In this document: positions 7,968-15,302 of the stretch, piece by piece
Layout: each line of letters begins with the position of its first letter
Numbering within the stretch: the stretch's first letter is position 1
NCBI GenBank assembly: GCA_023228995.1
Contig: JALOAD010000002.1
Coordinates: forward strand, 62,001 to 126,000
From: Candidatus Muiribacterium halophilum
GTDB taxonomy: Bacteria > Muiribacteriota > Muiribacteriia > Muiribacteriales > Muiribacteriaceae
DNA: 64,000 nt
Direction: 5' to 3'
The notes under the pieces: generated by a model
The model's database searches: none
Told to the model about the DNA's origin: nothing
What the model saw: only the letters and a program-made list of their open reading frames with translations
Made by a program: the position numbers and the translations under genes

Positions 7968-9695
7968 ATGGTTAATTTAAAAAAATTAAATATCATAGAA
8001 AAAATAAAAATACTTTTACAAATATCCGAAAAAATAAGTAATATAGATAATATAAGATTAAAGATGAAAACTTTTTTAAAAGAATATGAGATAGTAAATG
8101 AACAGAATAAGAGGTTAAAAGTAGGAATTTTAGGGAATTTTAGCTCTGGGAAATCTACTTTTATAAACTCGATTATAGGGTATCCGTTAATGCCTGTAGG
8201 AGATACTCCTGTAACAAATATAGTGTCAAAAATAACCTATGGAGTGGAAAAAAAAATAAAGATAATTTATGAGGATGGAAAAGAAAAGAAAATAAGTCAA
8301 AAAGAATTTTTAACACAAATTCATAAAGTAGATGGACTAAAAGAGGAAAGAGCAAAGGAAATAAGAATAAAGTATCCATCAAATAAACTTGTAGATATTG
8401 AATTAATAGATACGCCAGGATTTTCAACCGCAGATAAAGAAATGGATGATCAGATATCACAAAGCGTTTTTGAAGAAGCGGAAGTTATATTTTGGTTATC
8501 TACATGTGATGGTGGATTAAGAAAAGATGAAATAGATAGATTGAAAAACTTTTACAAAGAAAAACCGGTGATAATGATATTAAATAAATCAGATAATAAA
8601 ACGGAATTAGATAGAAAGAAAATACTTGAGAATCTGTTGTCTGATGAAGAAGTAAAAACCATTATTAAGAAAGAGGATAATATAGTATTTTATTCAGCAA
8701 AAGAGTCGTTGGAAAACAACAATGAAGCAGTTTATGAAGATTTAATAGAAAATATAAAAAAAACTTTTATAGAGCAGAAAGAATGTGATGTAAGTATTAG
8801 AAAAGAAAGAAAAGAGATTGAACAAAAATTTTCAGGTATAAAAAAGGTAAAAGAGCAAATAAACTACATTAAAGAATTTAAAATAAAATCTAAAAATTTT
8901 AAATCTGAAAAAGTATTTGAATTAAAAGATAATTCATGGCTTAAATCATATGAAAGTATAGAAAAATTATTAAAAAAAATAAAGCAAAATAAAGAGTTAT
9001 ATGAGAAAGAAAAGCTCAAAAGAGATTTTGAAACTTATTTAAAAAGGGAATTTAAAACTACAATAGAGGAAGTGAAAAATAAACTAGAAAAAAATAAAAA
9101 GATAGTAGAAGTAAAACGAGAAGAACTTTTAAGGTATTATAAAAAATTAAATAAGTATTATGATGGAAATTTTTTTGGTGAATATAATGCTGAATTCAAA
9201 GAGGTAATTATTGAAAATATCATATCACAAACTGAAGAAGATAAATATATTGATTTTAATAATATAAAAGAATTATGGGATAGTTTTATTGAAAAAATCA
9301 AAAAAGAAATAACTTCTATTGATTTTAAAAGTTTTTTAGAAAATGTAATATATAATAAAAAATTTCTCAAAGAAGATAAACAATTAAATAAAGATATCGA
9401 AATTTATAGTAATTATACAATTGATTTTATCAAAGACAATATTGATTTTATTGAGAATAATATTGATATTATATACTATGATTATAAAGAGCTAAAGGAA
9501 CTTCTTGATAATTTTATTCCTCAGCAAAGTTTTTTAAAGAGGATATTAACAATAATACAATTATATTATTCTTCTAAAAAAGATAAAATTTTATTGATTT
9601 TGGAAGAAAATGAAAAATCTATTTTAGAGCAATTGAATAATTTAAAGTTATTAGAGGATTCTAGCCGGAATTTATCTTTAAAGAAAAATAATTGA
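7968..9695 (+). CDS. Dynamin-like GTPase 4
   Basis: 575 residues. P-loop GNFSSGKST at 56-64, G2 in DTPVTN (T80, T83), DTPG and NKSD all present, so it should be catalytically competent. It is a tandem duplicate of the preceding gene: stretches of the G domain are nearly identical at DNA level, while the tail differs and is shorter, keeping only a short conserved block (IPQQSFLKRI) seen in its neighbour as IPQENFLKKV. AGAGG at 7955-7959 precedes the ATG, 3 bases after the previous stop. Last gene of the operon; 123 bp then separate it from the sigma54 activator. Likely assembles with gene 3 as an active/inactive pair (inference). Confidence 0.87.
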   Translation: MVNLKKLNIIEKIKILLQISEKISNIDNIRLKMKTFLKEYEIVNEQNKRLKVGILGNFSSGKSTFINSIIGYPLMPVGDTPVTNIVSKITYGVEKKIKIIYEDGKEKKISQKEFLTQIHKVDGLKEERAKEIRIKYPSNKLVDIELIDTPGFSTADKEMDDQISQSVFEEAEVIFWLSTCDGGLRKDEIDRLKNFYKEKPVIMILNKSDNKTELDRKKILENLLSDEEVKTIIKKEDNIVFYSAKESLENNNEAVYEDLIENIKKTFIEQKECDVSIRKERKEIEQKFSGIKKVKEQINYIKEFKIKSKNFKSEKVFELKDNSWLKSYESIEKLLKKIKQNKELYEKEKLKRDFETYLKREFKTTIEEVKNKLEKNKKIVEVKREELLRYYKKLNKYYDGNFFGEYNAEFKEVIIENIISQTEEDKYIDFNNIKELWDSFIEKIKKEITSIDFKSFLENVIYNKKFLKEDKQLNKDIEIYSNYTIDFIKDNIDFIENNIDIIYYDYKELKELLDNFIPQQSFLKRILTIIQLYYSSKKDKILLILEENEKSILEQLNNLKLLEDSSRNLSLKKNN

Positions 9696-9803
9696 ATTTA
9701 GATAAAACATACTTCAAAAAATCTAATTGATGAATTATTTTGTATAAGATATATAAAATTAAATAATAGAAAACCGAAAATTTAACAAATCAAATTTTAT
9801 TTA

Positions 9804-9812
9804 TGTTATAAT
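9804..9812 (+). promoter_or_regulatory. Extended -10 promoter giving a leaderless activator mRNA
   Basis: TGT-TATAAT is a TGn-extended -10 hexamer whose predicted transcription start (7 bases past the hexamer) falls on the A of the ATG at 9819. There is no purine-rich ribosome binding site upstream of that ATG, which agrees with leaderless translation. No good -35 is seen, as is usual for extended -10 promoters. Confidence 0.5.
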
Positions 9813-9818
9813 AATTAT

Positions 9819-11339
9819 ATGAATAAATCTGTTATTGTGATGACGTATCTTGGGCTTGAATCGGCTGTTTCTGCAGCTATGGTGTTGAATTGTTTTAAAG
9901 ATGCAGAGCTTATGATTTCAAGTTCTTCAAAATTCATCAAACATCTTTTGGAAAATTTATTAAACATCAAAAATAAACATATAATTATTATTGGTCTTGA
10001 TACCAATGGTTCTTCAATTGATTTGTTTCATTTGTATAAAAAGATATTATTTAATAAAAATAAGATAACTTGGATACATGGTCATAATATTACTGATGAA
10101 TTTTTAGATTTTTTTGAATCTAGCGAAAATATTGAGGTTATTTCAGAAAAAGAAATGGCAAAGAATATAGCTGATTTAACATACTCATATATAGTTGATA
10201 ATTGTAAAGATGTTAATTTAGCTGATTTAAGTCAGATAAAAGAATTTCAGAAGGATTTGAAATCTATTGAAGCTAGATTGGTTGAATATTCGATTTTTAG
10301 ATTTTTCAATTTTAGTGATTATAATGCTTTTCCTACGGCGATTAAAAAAATATCTAAATTGCCTGTAAAGATATCAAAAAATGATATTCCAAAAGATTTT
10401 GAAAATTTTAGAGTGATGTATGGAGCTTCAGAAGAAACAAGAAAGTTAAAAGATAGAATAAAAAAAATCGCTAATAGTAATTTTAAAAATTTGCTTGTTA
10501 TTGGGGAAACTGGTACAGGAAAAGAACTGGTTGCAAGACATGTCCATTTTTTGAGTGATAGATTAAATAAACCTTTTGAGATAATTAGTTGTCCGAATAT
10601 TAAAGAAGAGTTATTTGAAAGCGAACTTTTTGGATACGAAAAAGGTGCTTTTACTGGTGCGGATAAATACAAGGAAGGTGTTTTATCAAGAGCTGATGGT
10701 GGAACAGTTTTTTTAGATGAGATTGGCAATATTTCATTGGATTTTCAAAGCAAATTATTAAGGTTTATTCAAGAACAGACTTTTAAACCTTTGAATGCTA
10801 TCAAAGAAAAGAAAGTTGATGTTAGATTGATTTTTGCTACTAACAGAAACCTTCAGGAAATGGTTTTAAAAAATGAATTTAGAGAAGATTTATATTATCG
10901 TATTAATCAGATTAGGATTGATTTACCTCCTCTTAGGGAAAGACTTGATGATATAGATATTCTTTATGATATTTTTCTTTATCGTGATTGTATTGAAAAT
11001 GATGGTAATTTTTGGAAGATATCCTCCGAAAAGAAAAAGCATATATTTGAACTTAAAAAATATTCATGGCCTGGAAACATTAGAGAATTAGAAAATGCTC
11101 TTAAAAAAGCCTTAATTTATGAAGAGTTTGATTTTTCTTACTTAAAAAATGAAAATAGAATATTATTTAAAGAGGAGAAAAAGAATTTTAAAAAAGAAAA
11201 ATTTAAAGAAGAAACTTTGACTTTAAAAGAAATGAAAGAGGAATATATTAAAAAAATACTTGAAAAGAATGAATTTAATATAAAGAAAACTGCGAGAATC
11301 TTAGATATTGCTCCAAATACTGTAAGAAAATATCTTTAG
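9819..11339 (+). CDS. Sigma54-dependent enhancer-binding activator with DHH-like N-terminal region
   Basis: 506 residues. Residues 205-440 are a full sigma54-interacting AAA+ domain: Walker A GETGTGKE (229-236), the sigma54-contact loop GAFTGA (276-281), Walker B VFLDE (297-301) and FREDLYYR (354-361). The C-terminus (about 478-506) is a Fis-type helix-turn-helix. No receiver, PAS or GAF domain is seen. Instead residues 1-185 resemble a worn DHH phosphoesterase: VIVMTYLGLESAVSAAMVL where DHH proteins have a strand, D-x-D-G and helix; then IIIIGLDTNG; then WIHGHN where the DHH triad normally sits. The catalytic Asp/His set is mostly lost, so a ligand-sensing role is inferred. Two palindromes directly downstream are likely its binding sites, followed by a sigma54 promoter. 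Confidence 0.9.
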   Translation: MNKSVIVMTYLGLESAVSAAMVLNCFKDAELMISSSSKFIKHLLENLLNIKNKHIIIIGLDTNGSSIDLFHLYKKILFNKNKITWIHGHNITDEFLDFFESSENIEVISEKEMAKNIADLTYSYIVDNCKDVNLADLSQIKEFQKDLKSIEARLVEYSIFRFFNFSDYNAFPTAIKKISKLPVKISKNDIPKDFENFRVMYGASEETRKLKDRIKKIANSNFKNLLVIGETGTGKELVARHVHFLSDRLNKPFEIISCPNIKEELFESELFGYEKGAFTGADKYKEGVLSRADGGTVFLDEIGNISLDFQSKLLRFIQEQTFKPLNAIKEKKVDVRLIFATNRNLQEMVLKNEFREDLYYRINQIRIDLPPLRERLDDIDILYDIFLYRDCIENDGNFWKISSEKKKHIFELKKYSWPGNIRELENALKKALIYEEFDFSYLKNENRILFKEEKKNFKKEKFKEETLTLKEMKEEYIKKILEKNEFNIKKTARILDIAPNTVRKYL

Positions 11340-11353
11340 GGTTCAAAAAAAGG

Positions 11354-11368
11354 GTTCAAAAAATGAAC
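11354..11368 (+). promoter_or_regulatory. Candidate upstream activator site 1 (GTTCA-N5-TGAAC)
   Basis: A perfect palindrome GTTCAAAAAATGAAC inside the longer conserved string GGGTTCAAAAAATGAAC. Half-sites are 10 bp apart, one helical turn. It is centred about 199 bp upstream of the predicted sigma54 start, the distance expected for an enhancer-binding protein. An additional GGTTCA half-site lies at 11340-11345, overlapping the end of the activator gene. Confidence 0.7.
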
Positions 11369-11403
11369 TTTGCTTGTTTTAAATAGAAAAAAGCAAATAA
11401 AGG

Positions 11404-11418
11404 GTTCAAAAAATGAAC
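11404..11418 (+). promoter_or_regulatory. Candidate upstream activator site 2 (GTTCA-N5-TGAAC)
   Basis: An exact copy of site 1, with the same flanking AGG, placed exactly 50 bp further on and about 149 bp upstream of the predicted start. Two identical phased palindromes suit hexamer assembly of a sigma54 activator. Between them lies a 7-bp inverted repeat TTTGCTT/AAGCAAA (11369-11397). Confidence 0.7.
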
Positions 11419-11533
11419 TATTTAATTAGAAAATCAAAATATATATCAATCGAAGCTGTCCGAAAATTTCATTAATACATTCAAAAAAACTACAAAACAC
11501 TATAATAGAGCTTTTTTAATATAAAAACTCCTT

Positions 11534-11550
11534 TGGCATATTAATTGCAT
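11534..11550 (+). promoter_or_regulatory. Sigma54 (-24/-12) promoter
   Basis: TGGCATATTAATTGCAT matches the sigma54 consensus, with GG at 11535-11536 and GC at 11547-11548 exactly 12 bp apart. Predicted start is near 11560, leaving a 24-base leader with AAGGAGGAG before the ATG at 11584. It lies downstream of two activator palindromes and an activator gene, so context and sequence agree. Confidence 0.85.
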
Positions 11551-11583
11551 ATTGATTAACGAAATGAAAAAAAGGAGGAGATT

Positions 11584-11793
11584 ATGGATTATATTAACGA
11601 AATTATTTGGAAAAATTTAAAAAAAGAGGATAAGAAGTTTTTTATTAAAGTTGGAATTGAAGTTCTTGAATGGCTACAGGAAAAAGTGGATAAAGAAGAA
11701 GAATCTGTAGATGATAAAGAAAATGAAAAAACTGGAAAAAAACCAACTTCCGATTTATCTGATTTTTTTGATGCAAAAGATTTTCTAAAATAA
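11584..11793 (+). CDS. Small acidic protein, first gene of the sigma54 operon
   Basis: 69 residues, not recognised. It has an N-terminal helix with alternating aromatic and charged residues (about 1-35), a charged linker rich in Glu, Asp and Lys, and a C-terminal patch DLSDFFDAKDFLK that could be a short amphipathic binding motif. Very strong ribosome binding site (AAGGAGGAG) right behind the sigma54 promoter, so it should be the most highly expressed product of the operon. No signal peptide or membrane helix. A structural, adaptor or inhibitor role is possible, but nothing in the sequence decides this. Confidence 0.75.
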   Translation: MDYINEIIWKNLKKEDKKFFIKVGIEVLEWLQEKVDKEEESVDDKENEKTGKKPTSDLSDFFDAKDFLK

Positions 11794-11958
11794 TTTTAAT
11801 GATTATTTTTATGCAGAAATTCTTACAAAAAATATGAGTATTATAAATGCTAATATTCGGTTACATATTCTTGGGTATATTTTTTTAATTAATATTTCAA
11901 GAAATTTAAAGAATTTCCAAGTTTATACATTATGAAATGGTAAATAATGGAGGTAAAT

Positions 11959-12138
11959 ATGATTTTTAACCCAAAAATCTCGATGATATATTCACTTAGA
12001 AAATTAGATAAAAAAATAGAAAAGGCTAGAAAAGTTGGAGATAAAGAAAAAGTTAAAGAATTAAAAATAGAGAAAGCAAAAATCAAAAAGAGTTATGACT
12101 TAATTTTGAAATCAAAAGTCTTAAAATGGTTAATTTAA
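11959..12138 (+). CDS. Tiny basic helical protein, paralog A
   Basis: 59 residues from ATG 11959, chosen because GGAGG at 11949-11953 precedes it; an upstream in-frame ATG overlaps that site. It is nearly all charged helix: SLRKLDKKIEKARKVGDKEK followed by VKELKIEKAKIKKSYD. The motif SLR-x5-IE-x-A-x3-G-x-KEKVKEL is shared with the 55-residue protein at 13479-13646, so the two are paralogs flanking the AAA+ gene. Function unknown; a helical hairpin that feeds or regulates the AAA+ protein is an inference from position. The 165 bp between it and the previous gene hold nothing recognisable. Confidence 0.7.
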   Translation: MIFNPKISMIYSLRKLDKKIEKARKVGDKEKVKELKIEKAKIKKSYDLILKSKVLKWLI

Positions 12139-12212
12139 AGATATCCAAAAAAGTGCATGAGAATTTCCCCACTTTATCTCCAAATTATATACTTATCTTG
12201 GAGGTAATAAAA

Positions 12213-12239
12213 TTGGGTTATTCAAGGAGTGAATTATGA
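12213..12239 (+). CDS. Possible 8-codon leader peptide coupled to the AAA+ gene
   Basis: A GGAGG at 12200-12204 lies 8 bases before TTG 12213, which opens a frame of eight codons (LGYSRSEL) whose TGA overlaps the ATG of the AAA+ gene as ATGA. The gene has its own AAGGAG inside this frame. The arrangement would couple translation of the two, but the frame is so short that chance is plausible. Confidence 0.25.
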   Translation: MGYSRSEL

Positions 12240-13384
12240 TTTTTTTTGATTACGATGATGATTTGATTGAAATTAGTAAAATAGTTTTAAGTAGTCTGGT
12301 AGTTGGCGGAGTTGCTGGTTATTTATTGAAAGACTTAGTCGGTAAAAATTTTACCGAATCTGAATTTGGTTGTAAGTTTGAAAATAATGAAGATGAAAAA
12401 GAGCAGGGAACGATATCTTCTAAAAAAGATATAAATGATTTTTTCGAAAAAAGAATAATAGGTCAGCCAAAAGCTATAAAAGTTGTTGTGGATAAGTTGA
12501 TTAGAAACAAAGCAGGACTTTGTAAACCAAATAAACCTAAAGCAAATCTTTTATTTATTGGTCCAAGTGGTGTTGGTAAGACAGAAATGTCAAGGGCTAT
12601 TGCTGAGTTTGTAAAAAAACATGAACCGCAATGCTCAGGTTTTTTAAAGATTGATTGTTCGGAATATAATGAGAAACATGAATATTCAAAACTTATAGGT
12701 TCACCACCGGGTTATGTTGGTTCGGATAAGGAAGGTTTTTTAACAGGTTTTGTTAGAAAAATTCCAAATTCAGTAATACTTTTTGATGAAATAGAAAAGG
12801 CTAATATTAGTTTGCATAATCTTTTACTGCAAATAATGGATGAAGGGGTGATTTCAGATAATGTTGGAAAAAAAGTTGATTTTACAAATACCTATATAAT
12901 TATGACATCAAATGTAGGTTTAAAAAGTACTGATACAGCTAAAAAGACTGTGGGATTTAAAAGTGAAGCAATAGAGCTAAATAATATTGAAGAAAAAATG
13001 ATGTTTATTAAAGCCTTGAAAGATTTCTTTTCAGTTGAGTTTATAAACAGAATAGATGATGTTGTTGTATTTGATAGATTAACAAAAAAAGATATTAGAA
13101 AGATTATGCTTAAAGAAATAAATGATTATAAGGGGTTTGTAAATAAGAAAGGATTAGATTTTGAAATAACAGATGAAGTATTAGATATTATAAACGAAAA
13201 ATCTTATAATATAGATTATGGAGCAAGGGAAATAAAGAGAATGATTGAAAAAATAATAATAACTCCGCTAGCTGAATTTATAACATCTACTAAAATTAAA
13301 ATTTCTAATAATACTAAAGTTATGTTAAAATCTACAGGGAAAGATATTTCTTTTGAGATATTGGAGTTGGCAGAAAATAAATAA
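12236..13384 (+). CDS. Membrane-anchored Clp/Hsp100-type AAA+ ATPase with a single ring domain
   Basis: 382 residues. A predicted membrane helix at about 14-33 is followed by a short linker and one AAA+ module of the ClpA/ClpB D2 class: Walker A GPSGVGKT (109-116), pore loop GSPPGYVG (155-162), Walker B ILFDEIEKA (181-189), sensor TSN, the Arg-finger context FINRIDDVVVF and a C-terminal D2 small domain with YGAREIKRMIE. The normal N-domain and first ring of ClpB are absent and no IGF-type ClpP loop is evident. Family knowledge: such rings thread and unfold proteins or pull apart assemblies. Here it would work at the inner face of the membrane, perhaps disassembling the GTPase polymers or acting on the neighbouring products (inference). 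Flanked by two tiny paralogs. Confidence 0.88.
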   Translation: MIFFDYDDDLIEISKIVLSSLVVGGVAGYLLKDLVGKNFTESEFGCKFENNEDEKEQGTISSKKDINDFFEKRIIGQPKAIKVVVDKLIRNKAGLCKPNKPKANLLFIGPSGVGKTEMSRAIAEFVKKHEPQCSGFLKIDCSEYNEKHEYSKLIGSPPGYVGSDKEGFLTGFVRKIPNSVILFDEIEKANISLHNLLLQIMDEGVISDNVGKKVDFTNTYIIMTSNVGLKSTDTAKKTVGFKSEAIELNNIEEKMMFIKALKDFFSVEFINRIDDVVVFDRLTKKDIRKIMLKEINDYKGFVNKKGLDFEITDEVLDIINEKSYNIDYGAREIKRMIEKIIITPLAEFITSTKIKISNNTKVMLKSTGKDISFEILELAENK

Positions 13385-13478
13385 GGTAATTACTTTTTAG
13401 GTGTACTTTGTTATAAATGTAAATTCTTGATGCTAATAAGATTTTTGCAGTTTTTTTATATAGAATGGAGGTTATATT

Positions 13479-13646
13479 ATGGTAATTAGTCCAAATCTGC
13501 CGGCGAAAGATTCATTAAGAAGAATAAATGAGGAAATAGAAGCTGCAAAACAAGCAGGTGAAAAAGAAAAAGTAAAAGAATTAATGAAAAAGAAAAAAGA
13601 TTTAAAGAAGTGTTATGACATATTGCCTGATATTCGTACATATTAA
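13479..13646 (+). CDS. Tiny basic helical protein, paralog B
   Basis: 55 residues, beginning MVISPNLPAKDSLRRINEEI and ending DILPDIRTY. TGGAGG is 8 bases before the ATG. It aligns without gaps over about 40 residues with the 59-residue protein at 11959-12138 (SLR..., IE.A...G.KEKVKEL, KK.YDIL). Conservation of both copies on either side of an AAA+ gene argues that they are translated. It is highly charged, with no signal peptide. Role unknown. Confidence 0.68.
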   Translation: MVISPNLPAKDSLRRINEEIEAAKQAGEKEKVKELMKKKKDLKKCYDILPDIRTY

Positions 13647-13679
13647 AATATAAAATATTTTTGTATTTTTTTATTCTTC

Positions 13680-13708
13680 TTCACTTTGTGGTTCTAATTT
13701 GATATAAT
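13680..13708 (+). promoter_or_regulatory. Possible internal sigma70-type promoter
   Basis: TTCACT (13680-13685), 17-bp spacer, TATAAT (13703-13708). It would let the Asp-rich protein and the cyclic-nucleotide/TPR protein be expressed without sigma54 activation. AT-rich background makes chance matches common. Confidence 0.35.
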
Positions 13709-13747
13709 TATTATAATAAAAAAGTAATAGTAGAATTGGTGGTGAAA

Positions 13748-15301
13748 ATGTACTTTGTTATGAATGATGATGATATTGATGATATTGAACTTGACCTTGA
13801 TATAGATGATGATTTTGATCTTGATTTAGACCTTGATGATTTTGATATAGATGATGATTTATCTTCTTTAGATAATAAAAAAAATGCAGAAAAAGGTATT
13901 ACAGTAGAAATATTAAGTCAAAAGCTTCCTGATAATGTGCATGATCTTTTGTCTGAAAAATTCATAAATCTTATTGATACTTATGTAGCTGAAAATCAAA
14001 AAATGTCTGATGTTAAAAATGAATTTGCTAATGAATGGAATTCTTTTTTTGATAAATTTGTTCTTTTAGAATTTCCATGGAAAAATAATATAAATAAAAT
14101 CACTCTTTATAGATATAAATTCGCTGATATAAGACTTTTTAATGATAAACAGCAAGCTTTATTGAGTGGATTAAAAATAGATATTGCTAAATTTGATGAA
14201 AACGAAAGTATTCCAGCTTATTATGCTGATGAATGGATTAGATTTGTCAATAATGCTCTTATAACAGCGTCTTCTGGAGATGATGTTTCTACAATGAAAA
14301 AACCGAAATCGCCTGGTGTTATGAAGGCAAGGCTTAATAAAGATATTGAAATAACTAAAAAAAATGTTGAAGCTATGATAAAACTTAGAAACGATTCTAT
14401 AGATGAATTTAAAGTTGAATGCGACAAGATAATCTCAAATAGAGGAGATAAACCTGTTAATTTAACTTCTGTTGTCAAAAAAATATCATCTATATCTGCT
14501 GCAATCGATAATCTTGGTGGAAGAATAAGAACAGTAAACGATAATTTAAGAAAATTAACCCTTACTTCTTCAAAAATAATCGAAGATGAAGACAATACCG
14601 ATGATCCGGGAGTTGTTTTGGCTGAGCATGGAGCTATATCGGATATGGCTAAGATTTGCACAGGTCCTCGAGGCAATAGATTCCCTTTTTTAACTGGAGA
14701 TTTTTTTCCTCCATTTATTAATGATAGAATTTCAGTTATAGATAAAGTTAAGGAATTTAGAGATAATCTTCCTGGACTTTTTTATAGGAAATTTCTTGGA
14801 ATAGAAACAGAAAAATGTCCATATATTGTTATTGTTCCATGTTATGGCAATACTGGTTTTTGCTGGGACCCTATAGATCCTAATAATAAAGAGAGTGGAA
14901 GAGGTAAAGTTGCTATTCCTTTATATTCTCAAAAAAAACTTGATGATATTATTGCTGAAACACTTGGAGATTATTTATGGAATAAAAACAAATCATCGGC
15001 AGGTTCAAGATGGCTTGAAGAAGGTATTACTGGTAAATATTACATGTATCATCAGGATTTAAAAATTCAAAAGAAAAAAGGCAAAGATGTTCAGGTTATT
15101 CCTGATTTAAAAGAATCGTTTTTATTTCATTTTAAACAGTGGATTTTAGAAGAAAAAATTGGAAGAAATAAACTTCCAAAAGAAGTTAGACAAATGTTTT
15201 GGATTAATATTCCTTATAATGATGAAATAAAAAAAGATCTTTCTCAAAAAGGATTTGCATATAAGACTTTATGGGAAAACGATCAGAGAAGAGGAGCCTA
15301 A
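13748..15301 (+). CDS. Asp-rich protein of unknown function
   Basis: About 517 residues from ATG 13748; a TTG 12 bases upstream is possible, but GGTGG precedes the ATG. Residues 4-50 are dominated by Asp (runs such as DDDIDDIELDLDIDDDFDLD), a likely disordered or metal-binding tail. The middle (about 170-270) is helical with coiled-coil character, and the C-terminal half is a globular-looking domain with aromatic-rich motifs (FPFLTGDFFPPFIND; GNTGFCWDPIDPN; SRWLEEGITGKYYMYHQD). I recognise no family. No signal peptide or membrane helix, so probably cytoplasmic. It is followed one base after its stop by the cyclic-nucleotide-binding/TPR gene, implying joint function. Confidence 0.75.
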   Translation: MYFVMNDDDIDDIELDLDIDDDFDLDLDLDDFDIDDDLSSLDNKKNAEKGITVEILSQKLPDNVHDLLSEKFINLIDTYVAENQKMSDVKNEFANEWNSFFDKFVLLEFPWKNNINKITLYRYKFADIRLFNDKQQALLSGLKIDIAKFDENESIPAYYADEWIRFVNNALITASSGDDVSTMKKPKSPGVMKARLNKDIEITKKNVEAMIKLRNDSIDEFKVECDKIISNRGDKPVNLTSVVKKISSISAAIDNLGGRIRTVNDNLRKLTLTSSKIIEDEDNTDDPGVVLAEHGAISDMAKICTGPRGNRFPFLTGDFFPPFINDRISVIDKVKEFRDNLPGLFYRKFLGIETEKCPYIVIVPCYGNTGFCWDPIDPNNKESGRGKVAIPLYSQKKLDDIIAETLGDYLWNKNKSSAGSRWLEEGITGKYYMYHQDLKIQKKKGKDVQVIPDLKESFLFHFKQWILEEKIGRNKLPKEVRQMFWINIPYNDEIKKDLSQKGFAYKTLWENDQRRGA

Positions 15302-15302
15302 A

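Noticed and set aside
9819-11339. RtcR-type RNA-repair activator
   Set aside because: No rtcA/rtcB genes nearby and the N-terminal motifs look DHH-like rather than CARF-like.
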